Part shown: positions 34,101 through 44,873 of the stretch, in pieces | Numbering within the stretch: position 1 is the first letter of the stretch | Layout of the letters: the number at the start of each line of letters is the position of its first letter | From: Diplosphaera chodatii | Lineage: Eukaryota > Chlorophyta > Trebouxiophyceae > Prasiolales > Stichococcaceae | Reading direction: 5' to 3' | Assembly (NCBI GenBank): GCA_032358165.1 | Contig: JAALGY010000033.1 | Location: forward strand, 1,674,001-1,738,000 | DNA: 64,000 nt | Notes under the pieces: model-generated | What the model was told of the DNA's origin: nothing | Database searches by the model: none | Seen by the model: only the letters and a program-made list of their open reading frames with translations | Position numbers and translations under genes: made by a program

Positions 34101-34666
34101 CGAGGTGCCTTTTGTGCTCATCGAGATCTGCATCGCTGTGCCTGCCCGATGTGCTTTGGCCTTGACATTCACTGGGCTGAGACGTGAGCATTGGTGGCGT
34201 GCAGTCGATCTCGCTGCTGCGGCAGAAGAAGCTGGACGAGACAGTGAAGAGCCTCAACAACCTGCTGGCGTGCGATCGGGCGCTGCCCGCTGACCGCGCC
34301 GTGTCGTGGGACGAGCGCTCCGAGCTGCAAGACCTGTTCTCTACCTACGTGTCCCGGGTGCGCTTTAGTGGAGCACCTGATCCACCTTCCTGTCGCTGTC
34401 CTCCTGCCATGCACGGGCTGCCCTGTTGTCACATCTCTACGCCGCAAATACCATTGGTCAAGTGTGCACCTTGAGCTTCCATGGCACGTGACATATCACG
34501 CAAATGGTGCTGGTTTCATGTGCAGGAACAGAACGGGGAGAAGCAGGCGGCGGTGGCCAAGACGCTGGGCATTTCCGACAGCGAGGCTGACAGCCTGCGG
34601 CAGGTGGTGTCCAGCGGCAGCTGGAAGCTGGAGGAGGAGGCCGCCGATTCCGGCAAATTCTTCTAG
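28126..34666 (+). CDS. TIC110: Chloroplast inner-envelope translocon protein TIC110
   Basis: TIC110 is an inner-envelope protein that receives imported precursors and recruits stromal chaperones. Exon 1 (28126-28329) encodes a transit peptide, MHMMQCGLPLKPSA to RRVVLVQAAAAAIEQ. Exon 2 begins at 28488 (TPFESEQEQAALQKAL) and leads into a hydrophobic helix (AVTAAAVVVVLLTAGAGGLI). The next exon carries a second hydrophobic segment (IGGGLVGAAAGAFAAKRLKE). The helical stromal domain follows in many short exons with family motifs: AIYGRFLEWSIPRGDAPLTG, FKDALGLSDEDAAPVHLDVG, FQKLIFISNLVFGDQKAAFL, PWRRTFNLTDSQL and EVTKRRTIKRDYTDAV. Later exons include SNLRKLLCLTKEAVADIDMA, and a Lys/Glu/Ala-rich charged insertion near 31870-31990 and 32150-32290. 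It ends SSGSWKLEEEAADSGKFF, stop TAG 34664-34666. There are roughly twenty exons. Confidence 0.92.
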
Positions 34667-35149
34667 GATCAAGCAACACCGGGCCGCAAGATGAGAGGCA
34701 ACAGTGCACATCATCTGCATTGCATTGATTTCAAGACAAGGGGGGAAAAATGTACTGGCAGCGGCACAGATACCTGTGTCCGTGGAGTTTGCAGCTGGTG
34801 ATTGATGTATCAGGACCCAGTAGCATTTCCATGGGGTGTACGAGGGTTGGGGACTCACCCTACAGCTCCTGCTTCCAGTCAGCACCGTCAAGCTTTCAGT
34901 TTCAAGTCATTGCCCAATGTGCGGAGGCAGCCATACCAATTGTCGCTGCACATCACAGAAGGCAGACCAGCACGCAACGATCCAAATGACCGGGGGTGGT
35001 CCTGTTGGCAACATTGGATATGGTACATTATGTTTGGTCGACCGTCATCCAGCGTGCCATAGCATGCAAGACACCATCACTCAGCAAAGCACACCACGTG
35101 CTCTAGCATGCCTCCTACATAGGTCGGCACCGCTGCGCACGCAGTTGGG
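34667..35149. other. Convergent intergenic region, no gene seen
   Basis: About 480 bases between two converging stop codons. It should contain both 3' UTRs. No ORF or repeat of note. Confidence 0.4.
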
Positions 35150-36530
35150 TCAAACAGGGTGCGGCGCATGAGCTGGCTGCGCATTCGTTGGCACGCCACT
35201 GCCAAGTGCGCCAGTTGCTTGTTGGCTGCCTGCATGAGGTGTTGTGGTCGCAGCTGCCTGGAGGCTGCTCTGCAGTGGCGCTGACGCGGCTGCCGATGTG
35301 GGCGGCGTACCTGGCGGCGTCAGGGCAGCCGCCAAAGAAGGAGCAAGCTGCGGGTTCAGGGACCTGGCGGCAATGAACGACCCTGGGACTGGTAGCTGCT
35401 GCTGCTGCTGCTGCTGCGGTTGCGGTTGCTGTTGCTGTTGCTTCTGCTGCGGCTGCACTGCCCAGGCTGCTGGCCGCAATTGCTGCTGCACCGGCTGCTG
35501 TTGCTGCATAGGCGAGTTCGCTGATCGCAACTGCTGCTGCGGCTGCTGCGGCTGCTGCAACGGCACACTCGGCGGCCGGAACTGTTGCGGTACCGGCTGC
35601 TGTTGCAGTTGCTGCGGCTGCTGTGCTTGCTGCGCAGGTGCACTCGGCGGCCTAAACTGCTGCTGCACCGGCTGCTGTTGCACCGGCTGTGGCTGAATGG
35701 CTGCAGGCGGCAGCCGCGGCTCGCTGCTGTGCCGCAAGTATACCTCCGCAAGCGCCTTGGCCTTGCTGCTGAGGTTGCGGATGAAGTGGTGGAAGTGCTT
35801 GGCGTACGAGTTGCCCGAGTTGGCACCCCGCAGCGGCGCCAGCGCCAGCCGCCCAAAGGGCGTGCCCTCCGCACTCGCGCCACACGCCAGGCCCTGCAGG
35901 ACAGGCCACTGGTTCAGCGCCCACTCGGGGTTTGGATTGCACACGCACCAAAGGCCACCAGGTCGAGGAACAGCAAGTGGTCCACCAGAATACACACGAT
36001 GCCAACTGACGTTGCATGCCTATCCCTGGCACACAGCATTGATGGGTCCAAGTGCACAAGGACAGCACGTGTAGGGCACGACCCGCGCGGCGCTTGGGCC
36101 GACAGCAGCACCTTCATGGTGGCGACACCCGCGTCCGTCAGGCTCGGCCGCTTTGGGTAGTGGTTGCGCACGGTTTCGTCCACCTCGGGCGGCGGCTGCA
36201 CCGGCGCCACCTGCCGTCCCGCCGCACCCTTCGCATAGCCGCCTGCCGATGCACAGCGGTGCCCATGAGACCCATATGGCTGGTTTTCCTGATTGTGGTA
36301 GGACAGCCGCCAGTCCCTTCTTGGTGAGCACGCCGTCATCAGACCCGTACAGCTGCTGGCTAGCAAGAGTGAGCAGGACAGGGACCTTTGCTCAGGCCGC
36401 ACCACAGTGGACCTCACCAGAGCTCAGACGCGCAGCGCTGCTCACGGCCCGCTGCGCAAGCTTTTTCGGCTGCACTGCTGGCTTCTCCGCCCTGCGGTGC
36501 CCAGATAGCAGGCATGTCGCGGTCGATCAT
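35150..36530 (-). CDS. Unrecognised Gln-rich protein
   Basis: I do not recognise this protein. A start at 36530 gives MIDRDMPAIWAPQGGEASSA; the donor tg|gtgagg near 36412 joins in phase to CQQLYGSDDGVLTKKGLAAV near 36360. A further exon (about 36240-36080) reads VAPVQPPPEVDETVRNHYPK, then RPSLTDAGVATMKVLLSAQA. The last, long exon (about 35950-35150) begins NPNPEWALNQWPVLQGL, has a folded-looking segment (SYAKHFHHFIRNLSSKAKAL), then repeated units of the type QQFRPPS separated by Gln runs, and stops at 35150. The Gln/Pro repeats recall Mediator-type or other transcription coactivator tails, but no domain identifies it. Its ATG lies only 94 bases past the bromodomain gene's stop, on the same strand, so the two could even be joined by alternative processing. 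Confidence 0.55.
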
Positions 36531-36623
36531 GACTGTCTGCGATGCCAGCAGGGTCCTGGCGACTGGAAGCCACAACCACGATCTATGATGGACACTGTCA
36601 TGGCCACGTGTGAAGTGTGCTCC

Positions 36624-38843
36624 TCACTTCTCGGGAGCACGGGGCTTGTCGGCCTCGGCCTTCTGCTCTGCGGCGGGTGGGGCGGCGGGGGCGCGCAGGA
36701 TGCTGGGGGCGCGGCCGCGGGTGTCCTTGATGCCCCGCCGCCCCAGCGCGATCAGCTTGTCAGCCACCCCCAGGATCGTCTTGGCCTGCACCCCAGCGAG
36801 CACTGCGCTGCTCAGCCGGCGGCCGTCACACTCCATCGCACCCACACACACGGCGCCATGAGCAGTCCCAGGGGTACACCGCTGCAACGGGCGCCGCAAT
36901 CTGCAGACCAGCCAGGTGCAGCAGCTGCGGGGCCCAACCTGCTTGTGGTACAGCGTCTCGGGCGGGTTGAAGCTCATGGCGTTGCTGAACATGGTGCGCA
37001 TGTCCTCCTGCAGGCTGTCCCACTCGGTGTACGCGCCCTCCGCGTGCCGCTGGCGCATGGTGGTGAAGTCCATCGGCCGCTTGATGGCGGCGCTGTAGCC
37101 CGGCGCCTGCAGCGCACGCAGCGGCGGGCTCGCAGGTGGACTGCTGTGACATGGCAACGTTGTTGCGACAGCCTGCCAGACTGCCGCATACAGAACAAGC
37201 CTAGTAGGCAAGCACCGGGCAATGCTGGGGCAGGCTGACATCGGCTGGGGTCAGTGTCGCTCAACCCACCATGGCGTCGGTGACGGGCTCCTTGAAGATG
37301 TGGAACACGTCCCGCTTCTGCACCTTGGCCATGACCCGCTCAATGTCCGCCGGAGTGGGCGGGATCTCTGGCCCCGGCGGCGGCGCAGACACCGCCTCTG
37401 GCTCCGCATGGCTGCTGACGGCCTGCCGCAGAAGCATGCCCCTTTGGCAGCAGATATGAGACGGCTCCGACGTCGACGTGCCCAGCAAGACCGAACGGAC
37501 CCACTCTCACACTGCCGCTCACATGCAGGTCATGATACTGTGTGAGGGGGTGGCCGAGCACCTGGTCCTGGCTGCTGGCCGCCCTGGCCGCTGAGCCGGC
37601 CGGCCGGGCGCCCGGGGCGCCCTTGGGCGGCGGCGCAAAGCCCTGCCCCAGCCGCCGCAGCGGGTCTGGCGTTGCCGCCTGCCGCAGGGCATGACACAGT
37701 GTTGTGGTGCCTGTGTGAGCCTGCAACCGACTCCTGCACCCCGATCCACAGGGACCCAGGCGCAGGCGCGCCAGAAAGTGGCACTGCTTTTCCGCTGCAC
37801 CGCTGCAAATCTGATGGTAGTCCCACCTCATAGCCATCTGCCTCGTCGTCCCGGCTCTCGGACCGAGCGCTGGCCCTGCGCACACGGGCCGGCGGCTTCC
37901 GGACCTCAGGTGCGGCGCTCCCCTGCGGCTTCTGCTCTTTCTTCTTCTTGAGCTTCTGCACGCCGCCTGTGCCGCCCTGGCCACCGAGGCCGCCGCTGAT
38001 CGACGGCACCCGAAAGCTGACGGGCCCGGGGCGACCCTGCTCCGCCGCCGTCACCGCTGCCGCTGCCGCTGCCTGCGACACCGGGAGACACCTCCACAGC
38101 TGTAGTCTGCTTCAGCCAGATGTATGCAGGACACTGCGGTCCCTGTGAAGCTGGTCGAGAGCGCAACAATGGTGAGAGCCCATACACGGACAGCACCTGT
38201 GCCAGCTGCTGGTCCCAGCCGCCAGAGCCGGACTTGAGGCGCAGCTTTGGCAGCGGGGCATGCTGCCTCGATGGGGCGCTGCCGCCAAGCCTGCCATCGC
38301 CAGCTGCGCCGTCGCGCTCCTTCTTCCGCTTCTTCTTTGGGCGGGGCTGATCCGTTGCGCCGCCGTGCTGCTGCTGCGGCGGCTGCGCGGCACTTGCGCC
38401 TGCCGGCCGCGGGAAACTTTTGAGCGTGAGCCTGATTGGCGCCGGCGCATGCTGCCCTGGCACCGCCGCTGGCTGTGCGCCGCTCGACGGCCCTGCCATG
38501 CCAAACGATACACTTTGCAGTTCCCCTGGCTTTCCTACAGCGGGCATGTTATAATGACCATATGATATGCCTGAAAAGGTACATAAACCGCACCAGTGGC
38601 GTTGCCCGTCCGCATGGCTGCGCTGTTGCCAGGCGGGTGCGCAGGGCCGCCGGCCTCGTCGCGATGCCGCTTCTTCTTCTTCTTCTCCTTGCGCTGCACA
38701 TGTTCAGGGGCTGCTGGTGCTGTGCTGCCACTCACCGCACTCAGCGGCGGAGGAGGCACCTTGGAGCCAACTGGCTGTCCAGCAGGCTTTGGCGAAAACG
38801 TCTGGCCGCCGAGCCTCAACTTGAGCTTGATTCCGGTGGACAT
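36624..38843 (-). CDS. Bromodomain protein of the BRD7/BRD9 type
   Basis: The ATG at 38843 starts MSTGIKLKLRLGGQTFSPKP. The N-terminal exons are Pro/Ala-rich with basic clusters (RKEKKKKKRHRD near 38670; RPKKKRKKERD near 38330), likely nuclear localisation signals. The bromodomain spans an intron. The upstream exon (about 37370-37270) ends KRDVFHIFKEPVTDAMV. The downstream exon (about 37110-36940) reads APGYSAAIKRPMDFTTMRQR and SLQEDMRTMFSNAMSFNPPE, with the acetyl-lysine-binding Asn in AMSFN. It continues AKTILGVADKLIALGRRG to the stop at 36624. The PVTDA / PGYS / IK.PMDF.TM pattern is that of BRD7/BRD9, subunits of SWI/SNF remodelling complexes. I infer a chromatin role by homology. Exon order is clear; exact edges in the N-terminal half are not all fixed. 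Confidence 0.85.
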
Positions 38844-39557
38844 CACTGCGTGTCGTGGTGCATTGCGCGTCGTCCGGTATCCATCACATTTGCAACGACC
38901 ACAAAACAGAACTGAAGTGGAGTTGCCTAAAGATGTGCTGCTTGCGCATGAGTCGGTGCAGAACCAAGGCTGACGCACGACATCCCGAGACAGATCGGTG
39001 CATGAAGGCTGCGACCGTGCATGTCATTCGCACAAGTTTGCAGCGAGGTGCAGGGAAGCAGTTCACGTGTTCATCTGCTGCTTCCTGCCGCCTGAAGCCA
39101 ATTACTCATTGATTACTCGGCGTCCAGGGCCATTCACGGTTCTCCATCACAGCGTATAAGGGCGATCGTCGCCGCGCAGATCAATCAGACGTATCGCTGT
39201 GTTGCTTCCACACAACGCTCACCCGCTAAGCGAACGGCGGAGGGCGCGAACGTGCAGCTTCTGCGTGGACAGGCCCAAGACGTAAGCGCGCAGCAGAAAG
39301 GAAAATGCGGCGTTCTCGTGTTGCTCATGGGCATAGCACATCGCTGTGTTGATGGGGTTTGGTGCAGTGCGTGCCGGAACCGGCCACGTACAAAATGCTC
39401 CCGCACCGCCGATCCTGTTGGGGCAACACCCAAGACGCAGCGTGTCAGACCTCTGATCTGCATTTCAAGCACACAGATGCTTCGAGCTTGATATAAGTAT
39501 AATCTATTGCCGGGTTTGGCGCTTCTGCAGGTGGTTGCGCCCAGATAGTCACTCAGC
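38844..39557. promoter_or_regulatory. Divergent intergenic region bromodomain gene / amidase
   Basis: About 0.7 kb between two divergent ATG codons. No convincing ORF; one minus-strand open frame across it (39185-39661) overlaps the amidase first exon and shows no coding character. Promoters for both genes are expected here. Confidence 0.4.
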
Positions 39558-41888
39558 ATGCCTGTGGGGTCCATCTCATCCTCACCGGACTCGGTATGCT
39601 CCTGCCAATTCGCACTTGTGACATGTGTCACTGTTTCATCCATCGAAACGTTATACTGCATACACGTGTGATGATGACGTTACTTGTGTCTGCTGGGCAG
39701 GTTGGCGTCGCGGTAAATGTCCCACGTGTTTCAGATCCCCTGTTGTGCTGCATGGCCGTCTGAACGCCCATCTATCCCTATGGTGTGAGGCTGTCATATA
39801 GACAGGTCGGTGATCGGCCCTGATGTCTTGGCAGGTTGTGAACTACGGCGTGCCGGTGTGCGAAAGCCATGATGAGGTCATCGCCAACTGCAAGCGCATT
39901 GCCGAGTTCATCAAGGGATCTAAGCTAGGATATCCTGGCCTGGACTTGATCATCTTCCCAGAATACAGCACACAGGTCCGACCCGCTGCTTTGCCATTAA
40001 ACCATGAACCATGAAGGGGCTGAACGCAGCGTAGCCCCTGCAACTTGTGCTGAACACCGGGCTTATGGCGTGCACACAGGGGTTCCACCCAACCAAGTGG
40101 CACGAGTTCACGATCAAGGCGCCTCTGAGCGAGTCGCCGGAGGTGCAGATCTTCAAGCAGGCGTGCATCGACAGCAAGGTGGGCGGGGCACACTGGCCGT
40201 GCAGTGGTGTTCACTGCAGTTGTGCAGTGCACTCGAGCTGCACCCATCAGGCTGTTGACAGCCCGAGCTTCTGTCCGCAGGTGTACGGCATCTTCTCGCT
40301 GACAGGGACGGAGCATCCTGATCCGACCAAGAACCCATACAACACAATGATCATGATCACAGACACTGGCGAGATCAACATGTGCGTTGAACACTGAGCT
40401 GCGCAGAGGGCTGTCTGGCAGTTCTTTGGTGTGATGTGTCACCTGGCCGCTGCAAAGCATCAGCATGAAGCAATCGTTGGATGCACTTCCTTGCTGCAGG
40501 TGCTACCACAAGATCTGCCCTTGGGTGCCAAAGGTAAGGCTTTGCATATCGTGTGGTTGATTGCGCTGGCAAAATGAAGTGTGGCGAACAGGAGCAACTG
40601 AGGCGTCCCTGCCTCCCACAGGAACCATGGACAGCTGGTCACGAGACAATGGTTGCGGAGGGACCAAAGGGCCTGCGCATTGGCGGCATCATCTGCTATG
40701 ACGGTGACAGCTGGGTCCGCTTGTGTACGTGAACTCGCTGGAGCGATTACGACGCACATATGCTGTGAACGACCCGCTACTGACGCACAGGTGACTTCCC
40801 GGAGATCGTGCGCGACTGCGTGTTTAAGGGCGCGGAGTTGGTGATCCGCATCCAGGGCTACATGCACCCCTGCAACGTGCAGCAGCGCGTCATCAGCCAA
40901 GTCCGCGCCTTTGAGTCCAACACATACTTTGCCGTCGCCAACATGGCAGGTGAGTCACAAGTATGTACTGTGTCCACGAAACCCTGTACGGACTTGGGGT
41001 TGGCTCAGGGTCCTGCACTCTGGCACAACTATGGTCATGGGGTTGATGTCTTGTCTTACAGGCCGTGACCATGTGTACAGCTACTTTGGCCACAGCAACA
41101 TTGTCGGCTTTGACGGCACGGTCCTTGCTGAGTGCGATGGCACTCCAGACCAAGTGCAGTATGCAACCTTGAGCCTGAATGCCATCAGGTGAACGTTGGC
41201 CACTTGCGGCACTGCTGGTCTGCTGTCTGGTCTACAAAAGCATGATGGTCTTGCACAGCAGCGCCTCGCACTTGACCTCGTCTTTGGCGCTGCAGGGATG
41301 CGCGTGCCAACTGGACGGCGAACAATGCCATCTACAACATTGTGCGTGCCTTCCCCTAGCAGTGATGGCATACACTACCCTGCTATCAGCTGTCTGCTAC
41401 AACCGTTGCACGGACTCATCGGCAGTACTTTGTGTGCAGATGCATCGTGGATACACGAGTGAGACTGGTGGCCATGCCAGCTGCCCCTTCGACTTCTACA
41501 AGACTTGGGTCAACGCACCGGAGAAGGCCAGAGAGATTAGCGAGGCGCTGACCCGGGATGCAGACTCCGTCGAGGATGCAAGCAATGTGACGCAGGTGCT
41601 GCTCGGCACGTCTGCTGTGGTAGCGATGTCCGTGCACTTGTCTGGTGTACATGTCACGGGTGAGCAGCCCCATCTGGATGCCGTCATTGCTGTCGGCTGA
41701 CAAGAGGACCTTACATGTGTGCATATATGACCAGCCTTGTCATGGACATGCCACAGGTGGCGCCAATCCCGCCACCCTCGCTCAAGGGCAAAACACTGCT
41801 GGCGGCAGCCGAAAAGCCAACTGCCAAGGCCGCAAATGGCATCGCCAACGGCCATGCCAATGGTCATGCAAATGGCATCAAGCACTAA
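39558..41888 (+). CDS. amiE: Aliphatic amidase (acylamide amidohydrolase, nitrilase superfamily)
   Basis: It hydrolyses short aliphatic amides to acid and ammonia. Twelve exons agree in phase: 39558-39593, 39701-39712, 39835-39975, 40080-40178, 40281-40381, 40500-40533, 40622-40703, 40791-40949, 41062-41188, 41296-41341, 41440-41595, 41757-41888, giving 374 residues. The start [24 protein letters not shown] matches the N-terminus typical of bacterial AmiE residue for residue in spacing. The catalytic Glu lies in [11 protein letters not shown], Lys in [14 protein letters not shown] and Cys in [18 protein letters not shown]. Family blocks [44 protein letters not shown] and [10 protein letters not shown] are present. 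Exon 2 is only 12 nt. The C-terminal tail ends in Asn/Gly/His-rich repeats ([16 protein letters not shown]) absent from bacterial enzymes. There is no obvious targeting peptide, so it is probably cytosolic. Confidence 0.93.
39701..39712 (+). other. 12-nt micro-exon of the amidase gene
   Basis: gttggcgtcgcg encodes VGVA, flanked by cag and gtaaat. Without it the protein would lose the conserved first beta-strand motif VGVAVVNY. Confidence 0.8.
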
Positions 41889-42401
41889 ACAGCCCAGGCG
41901 GCATGTTACGTCATTTGTTGCTGACGACATCACCAAGCACTGTATACTATAGGCCAAGCCATGTTTTATGGTGATGGGCAATAACAACGGATGCACACCG
42001 TCAAGTGAAGCACGGCGACATTTGCAGCAACAGAATAGACTGCTGTGCGTGGGCCTTGATCGTAGGCCACGGTTTGTTTGTGTCTGCCGAAGGAAAGCTC
42101 TCCAATTGGCCACCTGTTATTTGCAAGCCGCTTCACTACAGGGTGACAACTCCTGCTGTCTCACCTGGCGTGCCACGTTATCATCTTCCCAATTGGGGCA
42201 ACGCCAAAAGGAGTGCCGATGAGACACTCCTAGTCAACTGTCAGCTTCTCTCAGATACGCACCAGCGTCGAATCTGTTTCGCTGACATCTCGGTTGCTGG
42301 CAACGCCCTGATGATTAGTGCAGTCGTCGCATTTCGTCCAGGCAGTGCAATCATTGACGTGCACCAACATTGTGAAGCTCTCAAGTTTCCGATCCAGGAC
42401 G
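41889..42401. promoter_or_regulatory. Intergenic region between amidase and EF-hand gene
   Basis: About 510 bases between two tandem plus-strand genes. The reading frame of the EF-hand gene is open upstream to 42318, but the chosen start gives a normal transit peptide. No other coding signal. Confidence 0.4.
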
Positions 42402-44463
42402 ATGACTGCCATGGTGATGCAGATGACACCAGGTAGTGCACGGATGCTTAGGCAGCATGCACCAACAGCGGTGCATGCGCAGCGTGCCGTCTGCCGGGTG
42501 CAGCCGTCTCTGCGTCGAACACCTGGACGCACACAGCGTACAATCGTGCGTGCTGCAGAGACCCAAGACAAGCAGGCAGAGAAGAAGGTGTGGCATGGCT
42601 TGGCGGCAACCATGACTTGTTCCGCCACGGTGTCTGGCACGCATGCTTGACTATGACCGCTTCTGTCTGGTTACTTCTGATTACATACTGTGCCGTCAGC
42701 CGATCGGCGTGAGAGGCCTGTGCTGTTGGGCTGGTTGACCAATGCCACTGATGCCACCCGCAGGAGAAGTTGATAGAGAACTTCAAGAAGGGCGGGCTGG
42801 ATAAGAGCACGGCACAGCGTGTGCTTGACATGTGGAAGGAGACCGGCGCATCTGACGAGGACGGCCTGAAGAAGCTGCTGGTCCGCCGGTGAGCGCTGCG
42901 GCAACGCTTCCTGCAACAGCTGTGCCTTGCACTGGTGTATGCATCTGGTTCTGTGCTGTGCCGTGGTCCAGTATCTGACAGACGCACCACGCTCCCGCAC
43001 ACAGCCTGGTGCATCTGGCACAGGTCGCTGACGCAGGCGCTGGTAATCATCCTCCAGACGGGGCTGGATGCGGGCGCTGCATACGGCGCATTCAGCCTGG
43101 CGGGCTTCCTGGGAGCAGCCGAGAACATCCCGCTGCACACCATCTGGGGCTTCGGCGCTACCTTCCTGGGCAGCTACTTTGGTGAGCTTCGTGTGAAGCC
43201 TCCCACGTTGGTGTTTTCCGTCACCACAACCGATCAGTGCGAGTGCAACAAACAGCGGACCCAAGCCCGGGGTCGCCTGGGTGCTCCCATCCTCGTGTCA
43301 GAGCTAGCCAGTCCACTTGCATGAGCTCTGACGTCTGCGGGCTCCGCCTGCGCGCAGGCACGGGCGTCATCTTCGACCTGTTCACGCTGGGCGCGCTGAT
43401 CGCGGCCAGCCTGCAGTTCCAGACGGACTCGGGCGCGTTCATGGCGGCGGTGAAGGAGATCGCGGGCACCAGCGGCGGCAACACCGGCCTCAACGTGGTG
43501 GACAAGGCCGCGCAGGCGCGCAGCACGCTCAAGGTGCTGCAGGCGCTCAGCAACATCAGCGCGCTGCTCAAGGTGCGCCCGCCCGCCCCCGTGACGCCGG
43601 TGGCTGTTGCGCTGTCATGCAGGATCTTGCTGCCCGCATGCACATACCGTCCTCTTTTCGGCACCCGCAACCGGGCCGCTGCCATGAACAAGCATATGAC
43701 CTCTGCCTTTTTGGGCGTTGTGCAGGAGTCTGGCGCGAAGGCCGGCCAGGCGGGCGACGGCACGCTCAGCAGCCTGTCCACGTACCTGCTGCTCCAGAAG
43801 GCAGAGGAGCAGTACGGCTGGTCGCCCGAGAAGGAGGGCATCTCCAACGAGGAGGCGGGCACCATCGCCCGCCTGTTCGCGCAGTACGACAGCAACTCGG
43901 ACGACAAGTGGGTGGCGCCGCCCCGTCCTGTTTCAATTGCCAATGTTGCACTGCATCCTTCACCGACACTTGGTATATTTGGTCACAGTGCACCGCCAGG
44001 CAGGGTCTCGACCCGCACAACTGTTGGCCCACTGTTCCTGCAGGCTGGACCTGAGCGAGCTCAAGGTGCTGGCACGGAATCTGGACATCGAGCTCAGCGA
44101 AGACGAGGCCAAGGAGGCTTTCAAGGTGCGCAGCCCATGCAGCATTGCAGCGCCTGGAGAATTTATGTAGTGCAGCATGTGGCTAGATGCTGCTTTTGAC
44201 CATAGCAACCCTAACATCCCTGGAGCGTCATGCTCACCCCTCTGCAATGCCCTGCAGGTGCTCGACGAGGATGGCAGCCGGTACATTGAGCTGCCCGAGT
44301 TTGCAAAGCTATACCAGGATCAGGTGCGCCTGCCAGCATGCATTCGGTGTTCACAACCTTGCAGCAGCTCGCACTCTTGGAACGATGTCACGTAAGGTTA
44401 GGCTCACAGCGCCCGTTTTCATGGCTGCAGCTGAAGAAGCCAGACAGCGTGCTGACGCCATGA
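42402..44463 (+). CDS. Plastid-type membrane protein with two C-terminal EF-hands
   Basis: Exon 1 (42402-42587) encodes a basic transit-like N-terminus with RAVCRVQPSLRRTPGRT and TIVRAAETQDKQAEKK. Exon 2 (42764-42888) reads EKLIENFKKGGLDKSTAQRV, then LDMWKETGASDEDGLKKLL. Exon 3 (from 43024) contains a long hydrophobic stretch (QALVIILQTGLDAGAAYGAF, GAAENIPLHTIWGFGATFLG). The next exon adds GVIFDLFTLGALIAASLQF and a helical Ala-rich part. The end carries two EF-hand loops, DSNSDDKLDLSEL (split by an intron near 43908/44042) and DEDGSRYIELPEF, with Asp/Asn/Glu at calcium-ligand positions. It stops at 44461-44463 after KKPDSVLTP. It looks like a calcium-binding plastid envelope or thylakoid protein. 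I know of no assigned function for this architecture. Confidence 0.75.
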
Positions 44464-44764
44464 GCAGGGAAGGTGATATATGCGAAGCCTGGAGGGAAGT
44501 GCTGGCCCGATGTCATGGCACAGTGTGGGCACGGACTGTCCTTTCGGGAAACATTCAACTGTCAGTACTTCCACTTGAGGTTGACGAACTTGTTTTGCTT
44601 CGACATGAGACACATGTGCTTTAGCAACATGAACAATCAGCTTATGCACTGCAGCACCAACCATTGAGACACTGCTTCCATTTCGCTGACCTAGCTAGAA
44701 ACCTTGTGCAGGGCAAACGTACATACAGCTGCACACCACTCGCTGAAATCAAATGCCTTCAGTG

Positions 44765-44769
44765 TTACA
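44765..44769 (-). terminator. Candidate TGTAA polyadenylation signal (distal) of Furry-like gene
   Basis: Minus-strand TGTAA about 105 bases past the Furry-like stop; a second copy is nearer the stop at 44796-44800. Confidence 0.35.
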
Positions 44770-44795
44770 CTTCGAACCGCACTTCTGGCAAACCC

Positions 44796-44800
44796 TTACA
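44796..44800 (-). terminator. Candidate TGTAA polyadenylation signal (proximal) of Furry-like gene
   Basis: Minus-strand TGTAA about 75 bases past the Furry-like stop codon, a usual distance for algal polyadenylation signals. Confidence 0.4.
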
Positions 44801-44873
44801 CCATAAGCAAACCTAAAGTCGATGTGGCAGGTTGACAAATCCTGAGCATCTGATGACGCCTCGCAACCTAGTG

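Larger units (their letters stand above)
44464..44873. other. Convergent intergenic region
   Basis: About 410 bases between the stop codons of the EF-hand gene and the Furry-like gene. Apart from two TGTAA motifs serving the minus strand I see nothing. Confidence 0.4.

Noticed and set aside
39185..39661. Minus-strand open frame (158 codons) between the bromodomain and amidase genes
   Set aside because: It covers the amidase first exon and has no coding character.
41496..42113. Minus-strand open frame of 205 codons across the amidase 3' end
   Set aside because: It overlaps amidase exons 11 and 12, which are firmly assigned, and the product is Cys/His/Arg-rich noise.
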